Source: Pseudomonas sp. GM79 (GTDB lineage: Bacteria; Pseudomonadota; Gammaproteobacteria; Pseudomonadales; Pseudomonadaceae). From it: a DNA stretch of 64,000 nucleotides. Positions 55,063 through 63,913 of the stretch are shown here, piece after piece. Each line of letters starts with the position of its first letter. Positions within the stretch are counted from its first letter, which is position 1. A program made the translations under genes and the position numbers. The notes beneath the pieces were generated by a model. It did not search any database and was not told where the DNA came from. It saw nothing but the letters and a program-made list of their open reading frames with translations. The stretch spans positions 62,001-126,000 of the forward strand of contig NZ_AKJE01000026.1 of NCBI RefSeq assembly GCF_000282495.1, given 5' to 3'.

Positions 55063-58000
55063 ATGAGTGAGTCTAAGTTCTCGTTGGCGGATGGCTACGT
55101 CAATTTTGTGGATTTGTTAAAAGTGGTGGACCTTGAACAGGCGTTAGCATCGCACAAGGGCACCGATCAATATGATGCGGTGTTCCGATATTATTTCGGT
55201 TGTATCGGTTTGCTGGATTCTCCACAACTGTTGGAGCCGTTAGGTCTGCTCAAGCAAGCGTTGGGGGCGTTGGAGCACGGTAGCCGGCACCGCCGCGCGG
55301 CAGAGTCGGGATCGTCTATGAGTTCTGATGCCGCAGGGGCTGCTGATTTGGCGGATATCTACAACAAAGTAGCGGGGTTTGAAACGCGTCTGCACAACAG
55401 CCTTGAGCAACTGAAGACGCCTGCCATCGAGGTGCCGAAAAATCTGCATTTTGTCTGGCTTGGGGGTGGCGTCGGGACGATTCAGCGCGACTACATCAAT
55501 ATTTGGAAGCAGGTGATGGCCGCAGAGAGCTATCACCTCAATCTCTGGTACGACAGCGACGCGCTGCTGGCCTATGAAACCAACCGGATCATTGTCGAAG
55601 CCGCCAAGGCCGATGCCATGCTCAATGGCGGGCAAACCAGTGCTGACGCGATTGAACTGGGCGACCGCTATGAAGAACGCGCCATCGTTCTGAAGCAGCA
55701 AATGCATGCACACATTACGCAGGCGGTGGAAAACGGTGGCAGCGCCGATGACGCCAGAGTCGATTTACTGGTTCGAGCCTATGGCCAGGATGAGGCGCGC
55801 CTGAGCGCCCTTAGGAGCGATAACCAGCTTAGTCTCTCGGCATTGGCCGAGGGTGGTCTGGCGCTGCGCGATCTCGCCATTGATGAGGCGCCGCTGTATC
55901 TGCAGGATATCTACGAGCGAGAGATCAGCCTGCGCGGTAATTTTGCGGCAGCCTCTGACGTTGTGCGTGCCGAGGCTTTGTTCGCTGAGGGCGGCAGCTA
56001 CGCTGATGTCGATAATCTGCCGCCGCTGTTGGAAAAGCTGGGCGAGGTGGATATTCGGGCGTTCAAGACAGACGCGCGCCTGGGCGTGCTGCAGTTGATG
56101 CTTGACCGCAATCCCCAATGGATGCCCGGCCGTCAGGCTCTGCGCAGCCGCTACACCAACTACTTCGAGCAGATTCCACTGGAGCATCGCGAGGCGCTCG
56201 AGCGTTTCGCCGACAGCCAACCCAGGCTGAGTGATGTTTTTCGTCCCCCGGTGGAGCGTCTGGTTCTATCGGATGGGCTGCGAGCCGTCGCCGAACAAAA
56301 CACTTTGAGTAACGCTTTCCTGATGGCCCATCCTGGCTCAGCAATGCTCAAGACCGTGCTTGAGCGTTTCAGACTCAATTATGAAATCATCGACGCCACC
56401 GCTCGCCTGGCGGATGAGCAAAACATTCCCCTCACCGATGCCGAAGCCATGAGCGGTCTTGCACTCCAGGCGGCGACGCAGGTGTTTGGTGCTTTGCACG
56501 AGCTGTCGCCGGAAGAAGAACTGGCAGTGTCTTTTCTGGTTCAGGCTGCCGCCACCTACTATAGCGACGGCATCCGGCCTCAGAGCGAAGTGACGATCTA
56601 TCTGACCGGACCTGCCGCCCTGCGTGCGGGAATGGCGGATTACGAAAGAACGCATTTTACGCCTCGAACTGCCGAAGAGTGGCGAGTGGAGGTTGCCATT
56701 CCGGCCATCGCCACCGTCAACCGGGCTACCGAGGAGGAGCTGGATCACTCCTGGAAAGAGAACGAAAGTGACACCGGGCAATGGTTGATTAACGAGACTA
56801 AACGCTGGCAAGAGGGACAGTTCAAAGCCCGTTACGCGGGCGACCTGGCGCAGTTGCTCAAATACCGGACCCTCGACTTCGAGGAAGGCTGGCCAGTGAT
56901 CGAAGGGCGCCATGTGCTGTCCACCGATCTGTTGCAGCATCTGGCCGATGAACTGGGTGAGCCGTTCATGCAGATGATGAATCGTAGCCATAACGGTACG
57001 GTGACCTTCGACAAGGCTGTACCCCTGAGCTTCGATGACCGCCAATCGATCCTCGCTCAAAGCCCCGATGCGCTGCCGCCTGCATCATTGAGCGATCCGC
57101 AGACACAACAGTTGCCTATCGATGAACTCTTGAGCCGACTCGCCAAGGGTAGCCTCGAAGTCGCTCAGTTGAGCCCCTTGCAGCGTCTGCTGCTCGGCGC
57201 CTTGACCGGTGCGCAGGCATTGGATAATCGCAGCTTCGACACGGTTCGTCCGCAGCTGGATAACCTGGCCAACAGCTTCAGCGAACTAGGCGCGGCGGGC
57301 CGCTATGCGACGATCGAACACGCGCTGTATCAACGCCAGGCTCCCGGGTTTCTGGCCGGGCTGGTCAGCCCTCTCGATCATCCGCCAGCGCTTTCCGAAA
57401 CCGCCCTGGGGCTGAAGAAAAACGCGCTTGAACAACCTTTGACGCTGCGCCAGTGGGGCAAGCAGGTCGCCCGAATCCAGCAGGTGGCGAAACTCGAATA
57501 CCGTGACCAGATTGTCGAGCGCCTCGGTGTTGTTCTGGACGGTTTTGAAGCGGGCACCGTCAAGCTTGTCCCGCAGGATTTACTGCTTCAGGGCGCCGGT
57601 GACAGGGTGGGTGGGCGCTGTTATCCACTGGCCCTGGTGATGGCGGCAGCCTTGTCGGAGGGGAAGGCCGCGGCCAACATTCTGCGCGAGCGATTCTACC
57701 TGGGGGTAATCGAGCCGCAAGGGAGTGATTCAGCGATCTTTCTGCACAGCCTGGAGGCGTTGCGGGATGTGCAGATCAGTGAGGTGGGCAGCGTGCTGGG
57801 GCGTTCGGATCTGAGTCAGGTTGTGGACATTCTGCAAGCCAGAACAGCCACCAGTACGCTGATGCTCAACTCCGATAATCACGCCATGTTGGTGGCCAAA
57901 ACCATTGAGGGCGAACGCAGCACTTATCACTTCTACGATCCGAATTTTGGCGTATTCGAGTTCGAACATCCGACGCAGTTCAGACAGGCGCTGGAACAGT

Positions 58001-61000
58001 TCTTCCTCCGGCAGAAGATGGCCAGGCATTACGCGGCCTATGGCGATGCGGCGCGTCCGACCTTCGATCTGATCGAGCTGGAAGGCTCACGGGTGTCGAG
58101 AGTGGCATTGCCTGGCGCAACTCCGGTCTCGCAACTGCTGCAACCCGGCACGTTGGCGGGACAGCCGCAACGTCCTGTCAGGCAGCGTCTGGCCAGTGCC
58201 CGCGGACAATCATTGATGAGTAACCCTCGCCTGGGCAGTTGTCTGCTGGCGCTGGACAGTCACGGGTGGGGGCAACAGATTGCGCAAGTGACGACCCGCC
58301 TTCAGCAGCAGAATCAGCTGGCACCCCACCTTGTACCGTTGTTCGAAACCCTGGAGATCATGCCTGACGGGATGTACCGGATGAGCTTGGTCGACCCTGC
58401 AAACCCTGAGCACGTGGTACGAGTCTTCACTGATGACCCTAGACTCTTGCGCATAAAAAACTACCTCTCGGAACGTTTTGCAGCCTTGGCCAATCAATCA
58501 TCCGTTCCGGGCGATCCTGTCGATCCCACCGATGTTGGTAGTGTCCATACCCTGAACGCCGGCTTCGCCATACAAGCGCTGATGAATGCGTTGAGGGTGC
58601 AGGAAGGACCCGATCGGCCCCTGACCCTGGCTGTCCGGTTGCACGCCTATGTCAATTACGCGCAGTTGGTGCATGGCAATGTGGTCGATGTGGCGGGTCT
58701 GGTAGGCCTGGTTCGACAGGCACTGGTGGAAGAGAAACTGATTGCCCGTACTGTCGCTCCGGTGGTCAAAGCCGCTGTGGGGCCGAGTATGGGCGAAGCG
58801 AGCGGAGGATTGCTGCAGCTGGCAAATGTCGGGTTCGACATCTACCAATTGACGACCGCGCAAAACGATGTCGAGCAGGCGCAGTTTGGGACGCAACTGG
58901 CTTTCGACTCGGCCAGTCTGGTGTTGTCGGTAGGCGCTTATGCCGCCGGCGTCACAACTGCCGGGGCGTTTCTGGGTGGGGCTGCTGTGATGCTGGCCGG
59001 GTTGGCAGTGGGGGTAACGGCACTGGCTCAGGGTTTTGCCGCCATCGCCGAAGAAGCCAAACAGGTCGGGTTGTTTTTCGATGAAGTTGAAAAGGCTTAT
59101 CGCCAAGCCTATCGATTCGACAGCGCTTTGGCCGCGTGGATACCGCGCTCGTCGTTGATTGTTCAGACGCTGGATCTGAACGCCGGCAAATTGCTGCTCG
59201 ACAGCCCCAGGCTTTACCCGTTACGCGATCATTTCGGGGTGCCGACCTTTGATGGCGATGACGAGCGGGCGATCGATATTCGTCAAGAACTGGGCCTGCC
59301 CGGTCGCATAACCTTCACTCCGCCCGCCGGGCAGGCCATCGTGCTGCCTTGCACACCGCAAACCTGTTATGGCTACGAGTACAAGGCACTACCTTTCGCT
59401 ACGCTGCGCCATGACACCGGGTTCGACACGGCTCGACGTCTGGAGAAAAAGAAAGCGGATGGCGGGCGGCTGTTTCTGTTTTCCTTCTATTCATTTCCCA
59501 GTGAATACATCCTTTATCGCCTGTTCCCGGTCTATCGGCCAACAGTGATCAATGTGCTGCTCGATGCCGTCGAGCGCTCGCTGGTAGTGCCTGTTCTTCC
59601 CCCGATCTGGCACGGGAAAGTCACTTATCAGATTCAAGGCGCCGGTAAGCACTGTGCATTGGTGCTCAATCCTGGAGTGAATCTGACACTCGAGTCGCCG
59701 AGCCTGCAGCTATCGAGTTGGGTGCTGGAGGCCTCTTGGGCCAGTCAGAGCGATATTCGGCTGGAGCGTTTCGGGGCATTGTTTATCGGTGACGTTCAGG
59801 TGGAATTCGCAGGAAAAGGTCGTCACGAAATCCTGGTCCGGATCACGGACAACCAAGTGTTCCAGGTTGAACGCGGCAAACAGACCCTCACCCTTGTCGA
59901 GCAGGATGTGCCACCAGGCATGGATCGACAGACGCTGCAGGAGCATTTCAAAGTATTGGCTCAAGAGCATCGTCTGGTGATGCCGTATACGCCGGTTCAT
60001 CACTATCTGATTCCCTTCGAGAAGCCGGATGAACCCCGATATACCACCGCTTGGTATGACGCGAAGCAGGAGCGCTTCCTGTACATCCGTAACGAGGAGG
60101 TACTGGCCGCTGATGAAGCACTGCTGGGAGTGGTGGCTGGTGGCTACGCCTATTTCTACGAACCGCAGAATTACGAGATCTGGCAAGTCGAGGCGGTCAC
60201 CGGGCTGCTCACTCATCGTTATCGGTTGCTGCTTAAAAATACGGAAGCCACCATCAAGCACATCGAGGCAGATGCCCGGGGGGTGATTCACGTCATACAG
60301 GAAGTCGCTCACGAGGATCAGGCCAGCGATGTACTGGCCTACATGATCCATGATGGGCAATTGTTGCTGAGCTCGGTCACCCGCGACATGGATCGGACGC
60401 TGGAATCGGTCTTCAGTGCCAGCGACACACTGACTGACTGGTCGCAGGTACTGGGCAGCTATTACCCCTTTACGCCTGTCACTGGCGAAAGCACCTTTGT
60501 CACCGTCGACTGGCAGCCGGCCCCCTTTGTTTCGGTTTGCTGGAAGTTCGAAGCGAACACACGGGACATGGCCTGGGTTCGTGACAGTGACCACTTGATC
60601 ATCCGTCCCTCCCCAAGACTTCATCATGGCCGCGGATGGGCCGACTCGATCAGCAACATGACTGATCTGACGCTGCTCACACCGATGGACGAGGGCGATG
60701 TATTTGTCATCTACGACAGGCTGGAACAGCTGCTATGCCGCAAGTCGCGCACCGTGGTGGGGGGCAAAGGACAGTGGTCTCATACGTGGGTGCAGCCCGA
60801 GAAGCTGGAGAATGTCGTGGCTGTTGAAGGTGGGAACGTGGCGCTGACGTCTGATGGTCTGTTCTTCAACGTGACTGGTCAGGGATACCTTGAGTTGGGA
60901 GGCTTGAGTGAACCGTGGCTCAAGGATCGTGTGCATTGGTGGTCCGCATTGGAACCGCTTGCCCGGCAACACGCGGCCGAGCGTTTTGCCCTTGTCGGCT

Positions 61001-62154
61001 TGACCAACTTCAGTGGCGACGCGAGTTTGTGCGCCTGGTACGTCGGCAATCGGTTGCTGCTGGCTGATCTCGGACATGGAAAGGAGGTGCGTTTACTGAG
61101 CGTAACCCCGGATAGCGAGGCGGCCTGGTTGTTCGATGTCTCGAGCGGCGAGGTCTATCGTCAGGCATTTATCGATCCGCAGAAACTGGAGCCTGCATTC
61201 GGTCAGGGGGGGCGATTGCTCTTGGCAGACGCGTTACCCGCCGCGCAGCGTGAGTGGGCGCCCTGGCAGTTTGTCGAGCTGACGGTAGAAGTGGCTGGAC
61301 TGCGTGGCACAACGTTCGACGGCGTGATGGTCGAGCTGCGTGATCAAGAACCGGCATGGATTACCGGTGTCACTCGTGAGTGGGTCATTGCTCAGGATGG
61401 CCGAATGCACGAGGGCCTCAAACAACTGATGGACAGCCAGCCTCATACCGCGCTGCTGTCGGTGGAGGAACCCGGTAGCCTGATGTGGTTTGTCACCGGG
61501 ACCGAGCGTGTGATTCGGGTGGCAAAGGCTGCGATTCCGGACTCCTTTGAGCTGCTGGGAACGCAACAACAAACCAACGTGTTGCTTCATGAAGACAAGG
61601 ACGGACTACTGCTGACCTACCCGGACATGGGGCATGCAGGGCCCCTCAGTTATGTTCAGCGCGATGCCGAGGTATTGGTCATTGAAGGTCAGATGAAGAT
61701 CGGCGATGTCCTGCCGCTGATACCGGACGATGTCACGACCCTGATCCTGCGCATGGGGCAGGGAGCGGTGAGTTACCGACTGTCAAAGGCGGCCTGGCTG
61801 AGGCTCGAATCGGTCATCCTCGACTGCCGGCATTCGCTGGGCAGCGCGGCGCCGATTCCCGGCAAGTTGATCTGGGAGCTGGATGCCCCTGAAAAGTTGT
61901 TGCTGAGCATCGTCCAGGAACACTTGGTGATCATTGATCCGGACAGCGGGCACAATGTGATCTTTCGTGAGGTGTATGCGACGGATGTCAACTTGCGAGG
62001 CGAAGTCTTGCTCGGGTTCGAAGGGCATCGACCTTATAGCGTTTCAACATTGGTGCAGAGGTTGGTCGCTCGGCAGAGCACGCATGACAGTGCAACGCTC
62101 AAAGAGCTGCTGAGCGTGTCGATTGCTGAGTTGGAAACGAGTCTGGTGGTTTAA
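55063..62154 (+). CDS. Large clostridial toxin-like protein: GT-A glycosyltransferase, C58-like protease, translocation segment
   Basis: 2363 residues from the ATG at 55063 (GGAAG eight bases upstream; another ATG lies at 55048). Residues about 125-430 match the TcdA/TcdB catalytic domain: PKNLHFVWLGGG with W132, LNLWYDSDALLAY, and the DXD metal/UDP-sugar motif at D315-V-D317 inside FAEGGSYADVDNLPP. Residues about 845-975 carry a YopT/C58-type protease pattern: GGRCYPLALVMA (C853), NSDNHAMLVAK (H940), FYDPNFGVFEF (D959). A Gly/Ala-rich hydrophobic stretch at about 1281-1330 (SVGAYAAGVTTAGAFLGGAAVMLAGLAVGVTALAQ) resembles the toxin pore-forming region. The remaining 1000 residues are beta-rich without a domain I can name. 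LifA/Efa1 and chlamydial cytotoxins share this design. Presumed glycosylation of host proteins. No signal peptide; no secretion genes beside it. Confidence 0.88.
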   Translation: MSESKFSLADGYVNFVDLLKVVDLEQALASHKGTDQYDAVFRYYFGCIGLLDSPQLLEPLGLLKQALGALEHGSRHRRAAESGSSMSSDAAGAADLADIYNKVAGFETRLHNSLEQLKTPAIEVPKNLHFVWLGGGVGTIQRDYINIWKQVMAAESYHLNLWYDSDALLAYETNRIIVEAAKADAMLNGGQTSADAIELGDRYEERAIVLKQQMHAHITQAVENGGSADDARVDLLVRAYGQDEARLSALRSDNQLSLSALAEGGLALRDLAIDEAPLYLQDIYEREISLRGNFAAASDVVRAEALFAEGGSYADVDNLPPLLEKLGEVDIRAFKTDARLGVLQLMLDRNPQWMPGRQALRSRYTNYFEQIPLEHREALERFADSQPRLSDVFRPPVERLVLSDGLRAVAEQNTLSNAFLMAHPGSAMLKTVLERFRLNYEIIDATARLADEQNIPLTDAEAMSGLALQAATQVFGALHELSPEEELAVSFLVQAAATYYSDGIRPQSEVTIYLTGPAALRAGMADYERTHFTPRTAEEWRVEVAIPAIATVNRATEEELDHSWKENESDTGQWLINETKRWQEGQFKARYAGDLAQLLKYRTLDFEEGWPVIEGRHVLSTDLLQHLADELGEPFMQMMNRSHNGTVTFDKAVPLSFDDRQSILAQSPDALPPASLSDPQTQQLPIDELLSRLAKGSLEVAQLSPLQRLLLGALTGAQALDNRSFDTVRPQLDNLANSFSELGAAGRYATIEHALYQRQAPGFLAGLVSPLDHPPALSETALGLKKNALEQPLTLRQWGKQVARIQQVAKLEYRDQIVERLGVVLDGFEAGTVKLVPQDLLLQGAGDRVGGRCYPLALVMAAALSEGKAAANILRERFYLGVIEPQGSDSAIFLHSLEALRDVQISEVGSVLGRSDLSQVVDILQARTATSTLMLNSDNHAMLVAKTIEGERSTYHFYDPNFGVFEFEHPTQFRQALEQFFLRQKMARHYAAYGDAARPTFDLIELEGSRVSRVALPGATPVSQLLQPGTLAGQPQRPVRQRLASARGQSLMSNPRLGSCLLALDSHGWGQQIAQVTTRLQQQNQLAPHLVPLFETLEIMPDGMYRMSLVDPANPEHVVRVFTDDPRLLRIKNYLSERFAALANQSSVPGDPVDPTDVGSVHTLNAGFAIQALMNALRVQEGPDRPLTLAVRLHAYVNYAQLVHGNVVDVAGLVGLVRQALVEEKLIARTVAPVVKAAVGPSMGEASGGLLQLANVGFDIYQLTTAQNDVEQAQFGTQLAFDSASLVLSVGAYAAGVTTAGAFLGGAAVMLAGLAVGVTALAQGFAAIAEEAKQVGLFFDEVEKAYRQAYRFDSALAAWIPRSSLIVQTLDLNAGKLLLDSPRLYPLRDHFGVPTFDGDDERAIDIRQELGLPGRITFTPPAGQAIVLPCTPQTCYGYEYKALPFATLRHDTGFDTARRLEKKKADGGRLFLFSFYSFPSEYILYRLFPVYRPTVINVLLDAVERSLVVPVLPPIWHGKVTYQIQGAGKHCALVLNPGVNLTLESPSLQLSSWVLEASWASQSDIRLERFGALFIGDVQVEFAGKGRHEILVRITDNQVFQVERGKQTLTLVEQDVPPGMDRQTLQEHFKVLAQEHRLVMPYTPVHHYLIPFEKPDEPRYTTAWYDAKQERFLYIRNEEVLAADEALLGVVAGGYAYFYEPQNYEIWQVEAVTGLLTHRYRLLLKNTEATIKHIEADARGVIHVIQEVAHEDQASDVLAYMIHDGQLLLSSVTRDMDRTLESVFSASDTLTDWSQVLGSYYPFTPVTGESTFVTVDWQPAPFVSVCWKFEANTRDMAWVRDSDHLIIRPSPRLHHGRGWADSISNMTDLTLLTPMDEGDVFVIYDRLEQLLCRKSRTVVGGKGQWSHTWVQPEKLENVVAVEGGNVALTSDGLFFNVTGQGYLELGGLSEPWLKDRVHWWSALEPLARQHAAERFALVGLTNFSGDASLCAWYVGNRLLLADLGHGKEVRLLSVTPDSEAAWLFDVSSGEVYRQAFIDPQKLEPAFGQGGRLLLADALPAAQREWAPWQFVELTVEVAGLRGTTFDGVMVELRDQEPAWITGVTREWVIAQDGRMHEGLKQLMDSQPHTALLSVEEPGSLMWFVTGTERVIRVAKAAIPDSFELLGTQQQTNVLLHEDKDGLLLTYPDMGHAGPLSYVQRDAEVLVIEGQMKIGDVLPLIPDDVTTLILRMGQGAVSYRLSKAAWLRLESVILDCRHSLGSAAPIPGKLIWELDAPEKLLLSIVQEHLVIIDPDSGHNVIFREVYATDVNLRGEVLLGFEGHRPYSVSTLVQRLVARQSTHDSATLKELLSVSIAELETSLVV

Positions 62155-62187
62155 TCACCGGCAGTTGTCTGCGATTACGTCCTGGTC

Positions 62188-62227
62188 GAAAAAAGGCAGC
62201 AGGTTGATACAACTTGCTGCCTTTTTG
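62188..62227. terminator. Terminator between the toxin gene and marC-like gene
   Basis: AAAAAAGGCAGCAGGTTG - ATAC - CAACTTGCTGCCTTTTT (the loop borders share bases): a 12-pair stem with A and T tracts at both sides. The single wobble is G-U on the plus strand, so it best serves the toxin gene, but it can end the convergent transcript too. Confidence 0.85.
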
Positions 62228-62236
62228 CCTGTCGGT

Positions 62237-62833
62237 TCAGGGAACCAGATAGCCTTTCACCCCGGTAAAAATAATCTGTGCCGCCAGCGCACAAACGAAC
62301 AACCCCATCAATCGGCTGACAATCTGCAGGCCTTGATCGCCAAGAATCCGTTCTATTCGGCTGGACAGATAAAGCACCACGCCGACGGTGAAACTGGCCA
62401 GCGCAATGCTGAGGATGGCCGTCAGCTTGTCATCCCAGTGGGGCTGACTCACGCCCATGACCAGCAGCGCTCCGATGGTACCGGGGCCGACTGTCAGGGG
62501 GATGGTCAGCGGGACGATGGTCACGTCCTGTTGCACGTTGTCGGTCTGCACCGCCGACTTGCCTTGAGCCATGCCGAGTGCCGAGATGAACAGCACGCTG
62601 CCGGCACCGATACGGAACGCGTCTACGGTAATGCCGAAGACACTGAATATGACTCGCCCGAACAGGTATAGCAAAACGCTGGAAACCAGCGTGGCGACCG
62701 CTACTTTCCAGGCCAGGCGTCGCTGCTCCTTGCGCGAATAACCGCGGGTCAGGCTGATGAAGCAGGACAACACGAAGAACGGGCTGTAGAGCACCAGCAT
62801 CTTCAGGTAAACGCTGAACAACACGTGGAGCAT
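62237..62833 (-). CDS. MarC family inner-membrane protein
   Basis: 198 residues, six membrane helices, UPF0056/MarC (YchE, YhgN) family of unknown transport role. LYSPFFVLSCFISLTRGYSRKEQRRLAWKVAVATLVSSVLLYLFGRVIFSVFGITVDAFRIGAGSVLFISALGMAQG and IVPLTIPLTVGPGTIGALLVMG (the family motif PL-x-I-P-L-x-x-GPG) are clear. Convergent with the toxin gene and divergent from the small unknown gene at 63069. Probably part of the core genome rather than of the toxin module. Confidence 0.92.
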   Translation of the reverse strand: MLHVLFSVYLKMLVLYSPFFVLSCFISLTRGYSRKEQRRLAWKVAVATLVSSVLLYLFGRVIFSVFGITVDAFRIGAGSVLFISALGMAQGKSAVQTDNVQQDVTIVPLTIPLTVGPGTIGALLVMGVSQPHWDDKLTAILSIALASFTVGVVLYLSSRIERILGDQGLQIVSRLMGLFVCALAAQIIFTGVKGYLVP

Positions 62834-62951
62834 GATTTCGGCTCGTAGCGGCAGATGGGCAGAGCGGAGTCTATCAGTCGGTTTAATGTTTGGGGGAATG
62901 GCGTGAGGAAACGGGGGGTAAATGTAAGTTGTTGAGGTTGAAGTTTGTTAG

Positions 62952-62982
62952 TTGACGAAATGTTGATATCAACAGGTTACAT
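62952..62982 (+). promoter_or_regulatory. Possible promoter with palindromic operator before the 63069 gene
   Basis: TTGACG (62952-62957) followed after 18 bases by GTTACA. The spacer contains a perfect 14-base palindrome TGTTGATATCAACA (62961-62974). A dimeric regulator bound there would block or reshape the promoter. Confidence 0.35.
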
Positions 62983-63068
62983 GTTCTTGTTTGGCGTTTC
63001 TTCTGTCGTTGGTTATTGTTGTTTGGCGGGTTCAAGAGGAGCCTGTTTTAATTAATAAGGAATTGGTA

Positions 63069-63854
63069 ATGAATGTTCATAGTGTCGAGGATTGCGCTGT
63101 AGCCGAATGTATTCATCGTTTGGAAAATTATGAGCTGGACGGCGCTGAAGTTATGCGCCCTCGCAGTTTTTCGGTACCGGTTGTCAATGAGCCCGGCAAA
63201 GGTTCCATCGTGGGTGAGGGCATCTTGTCCTTTACCGGCAACCTGAGTGAGCAAAATCGGGAAGATGTTCAACACGCTTTTCTATTCGCAAGTCTGGTCG
63301 CAAACAAAAAGTTCCCGTACGAGTATCAGGGCAAGGAATGGTATTACCAGTTCCTGGAAGTCATGACCCATGCAGGCTGGCTGCCGACCAGTAAGTACTA
63401 CAACGACATGAATATCAGCGGTAACACCGTACGGATGGATCAATTGGTGCTGGAGATCCTCGGCAGTGTGGTTGCCGGGCTTGCCGTGCCTGGCTCGGCC
63501 TCCGTCCTGATGCTGAAGGTGGCTGGCGATGCAATCACCGCATTGAAAAAACGTGAAACCGCGTTGACCCTGTATGAGCGCAACATGCTGGAGCACGGTG
63601 TGGGTGGCATGGCGGCCGGCACCTGCACCGAAGTCAACGGTGAAGTCACCATGGCATTGGGTACTGTTCGTTTCATCCGCAAGAACACCGCAAAGCAAGT
63701 GCTGTTCATGGATTGGGACTCCCGCGAGGTGAAGCTGTATCGCGGTGACTCTGTCTTCAGGAAAGTGCCTTATATCGTCGAGCAAACCCGCGACACGATT
63801 CGTGCAAAACTTGGTTTGAATGCGAAAACCAAGATCGAAGATTACGATATCTGA
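63069..63854 (+). CDS. Unknown protein downstream of the toxin, related to the protein at 49297
   Basis: 261 residues from the ATG at 63069, which has AAGGA eight bases upstream; upstream in-frame starts lack such a site. The first 50 residues have no counterpart in the protein at 49297. Then FTGNLSEQNREDVQHAF and KEWYYQFLEVMTHAGW (residues about 57-104) line up with it, and GEVTMALGTVRFIRKNTAKQVLFMDW near residue 200 with its GELVVVLSHIRFIK segment. In between is a hydrophobic, Gly/Ala-rich stretch (EILGSVVAGLAVPGSASVLMLKVAGDAI, about 130-160). No signal peptide and no known domain. Its position right beyond the toxin suggests an accessory or second toxin component, but this is inference. 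Confidence 0.8.
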   Translation: MNVHSVEDCAVAECIHRLENYELDGAEVMRPRSFSVPVVNEPGKGSIVGEGILSFTGNLSEQNREDVQHAFLFASLVANKKFPYEYQGKEWYYQFLEVMTHAGWLPTSKYYNDMNISGNTVRMDQLVLEILGSVVAGLAVPGSASVLMLKVAGDAITALKKRETALTLYERNMLEHGVGGMAAGTCTEVNGEVTMALGTVRFIRKNTAKQVLFMDWDSREVKLYRGDSVFRKVPYIVEQTRDTIRAKLGLNAKTKIEDYDI

Positions 63855-63865
63855 TCGAATGTTTT

Positions 63866-63898
63866 AAAAGGGCGGCCGCTTCTCGGTCGTCCTTTTTT
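63866..63898 (+). terminator. Rho-independent terminator after the 63069 gene
   Basis: AAAAGGGCGGCC - GCTTCTC - GGTCGTCCTTTTTT: 12-pair stem with two G-U pairs that form only on the plus-strand RNA, followed by a six-T tract. It starts 11 bases after the stop codon. Confidence 0.88.
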
Positions 63899-63913
63899 CA
63901 TTGAGGGTTTGTT

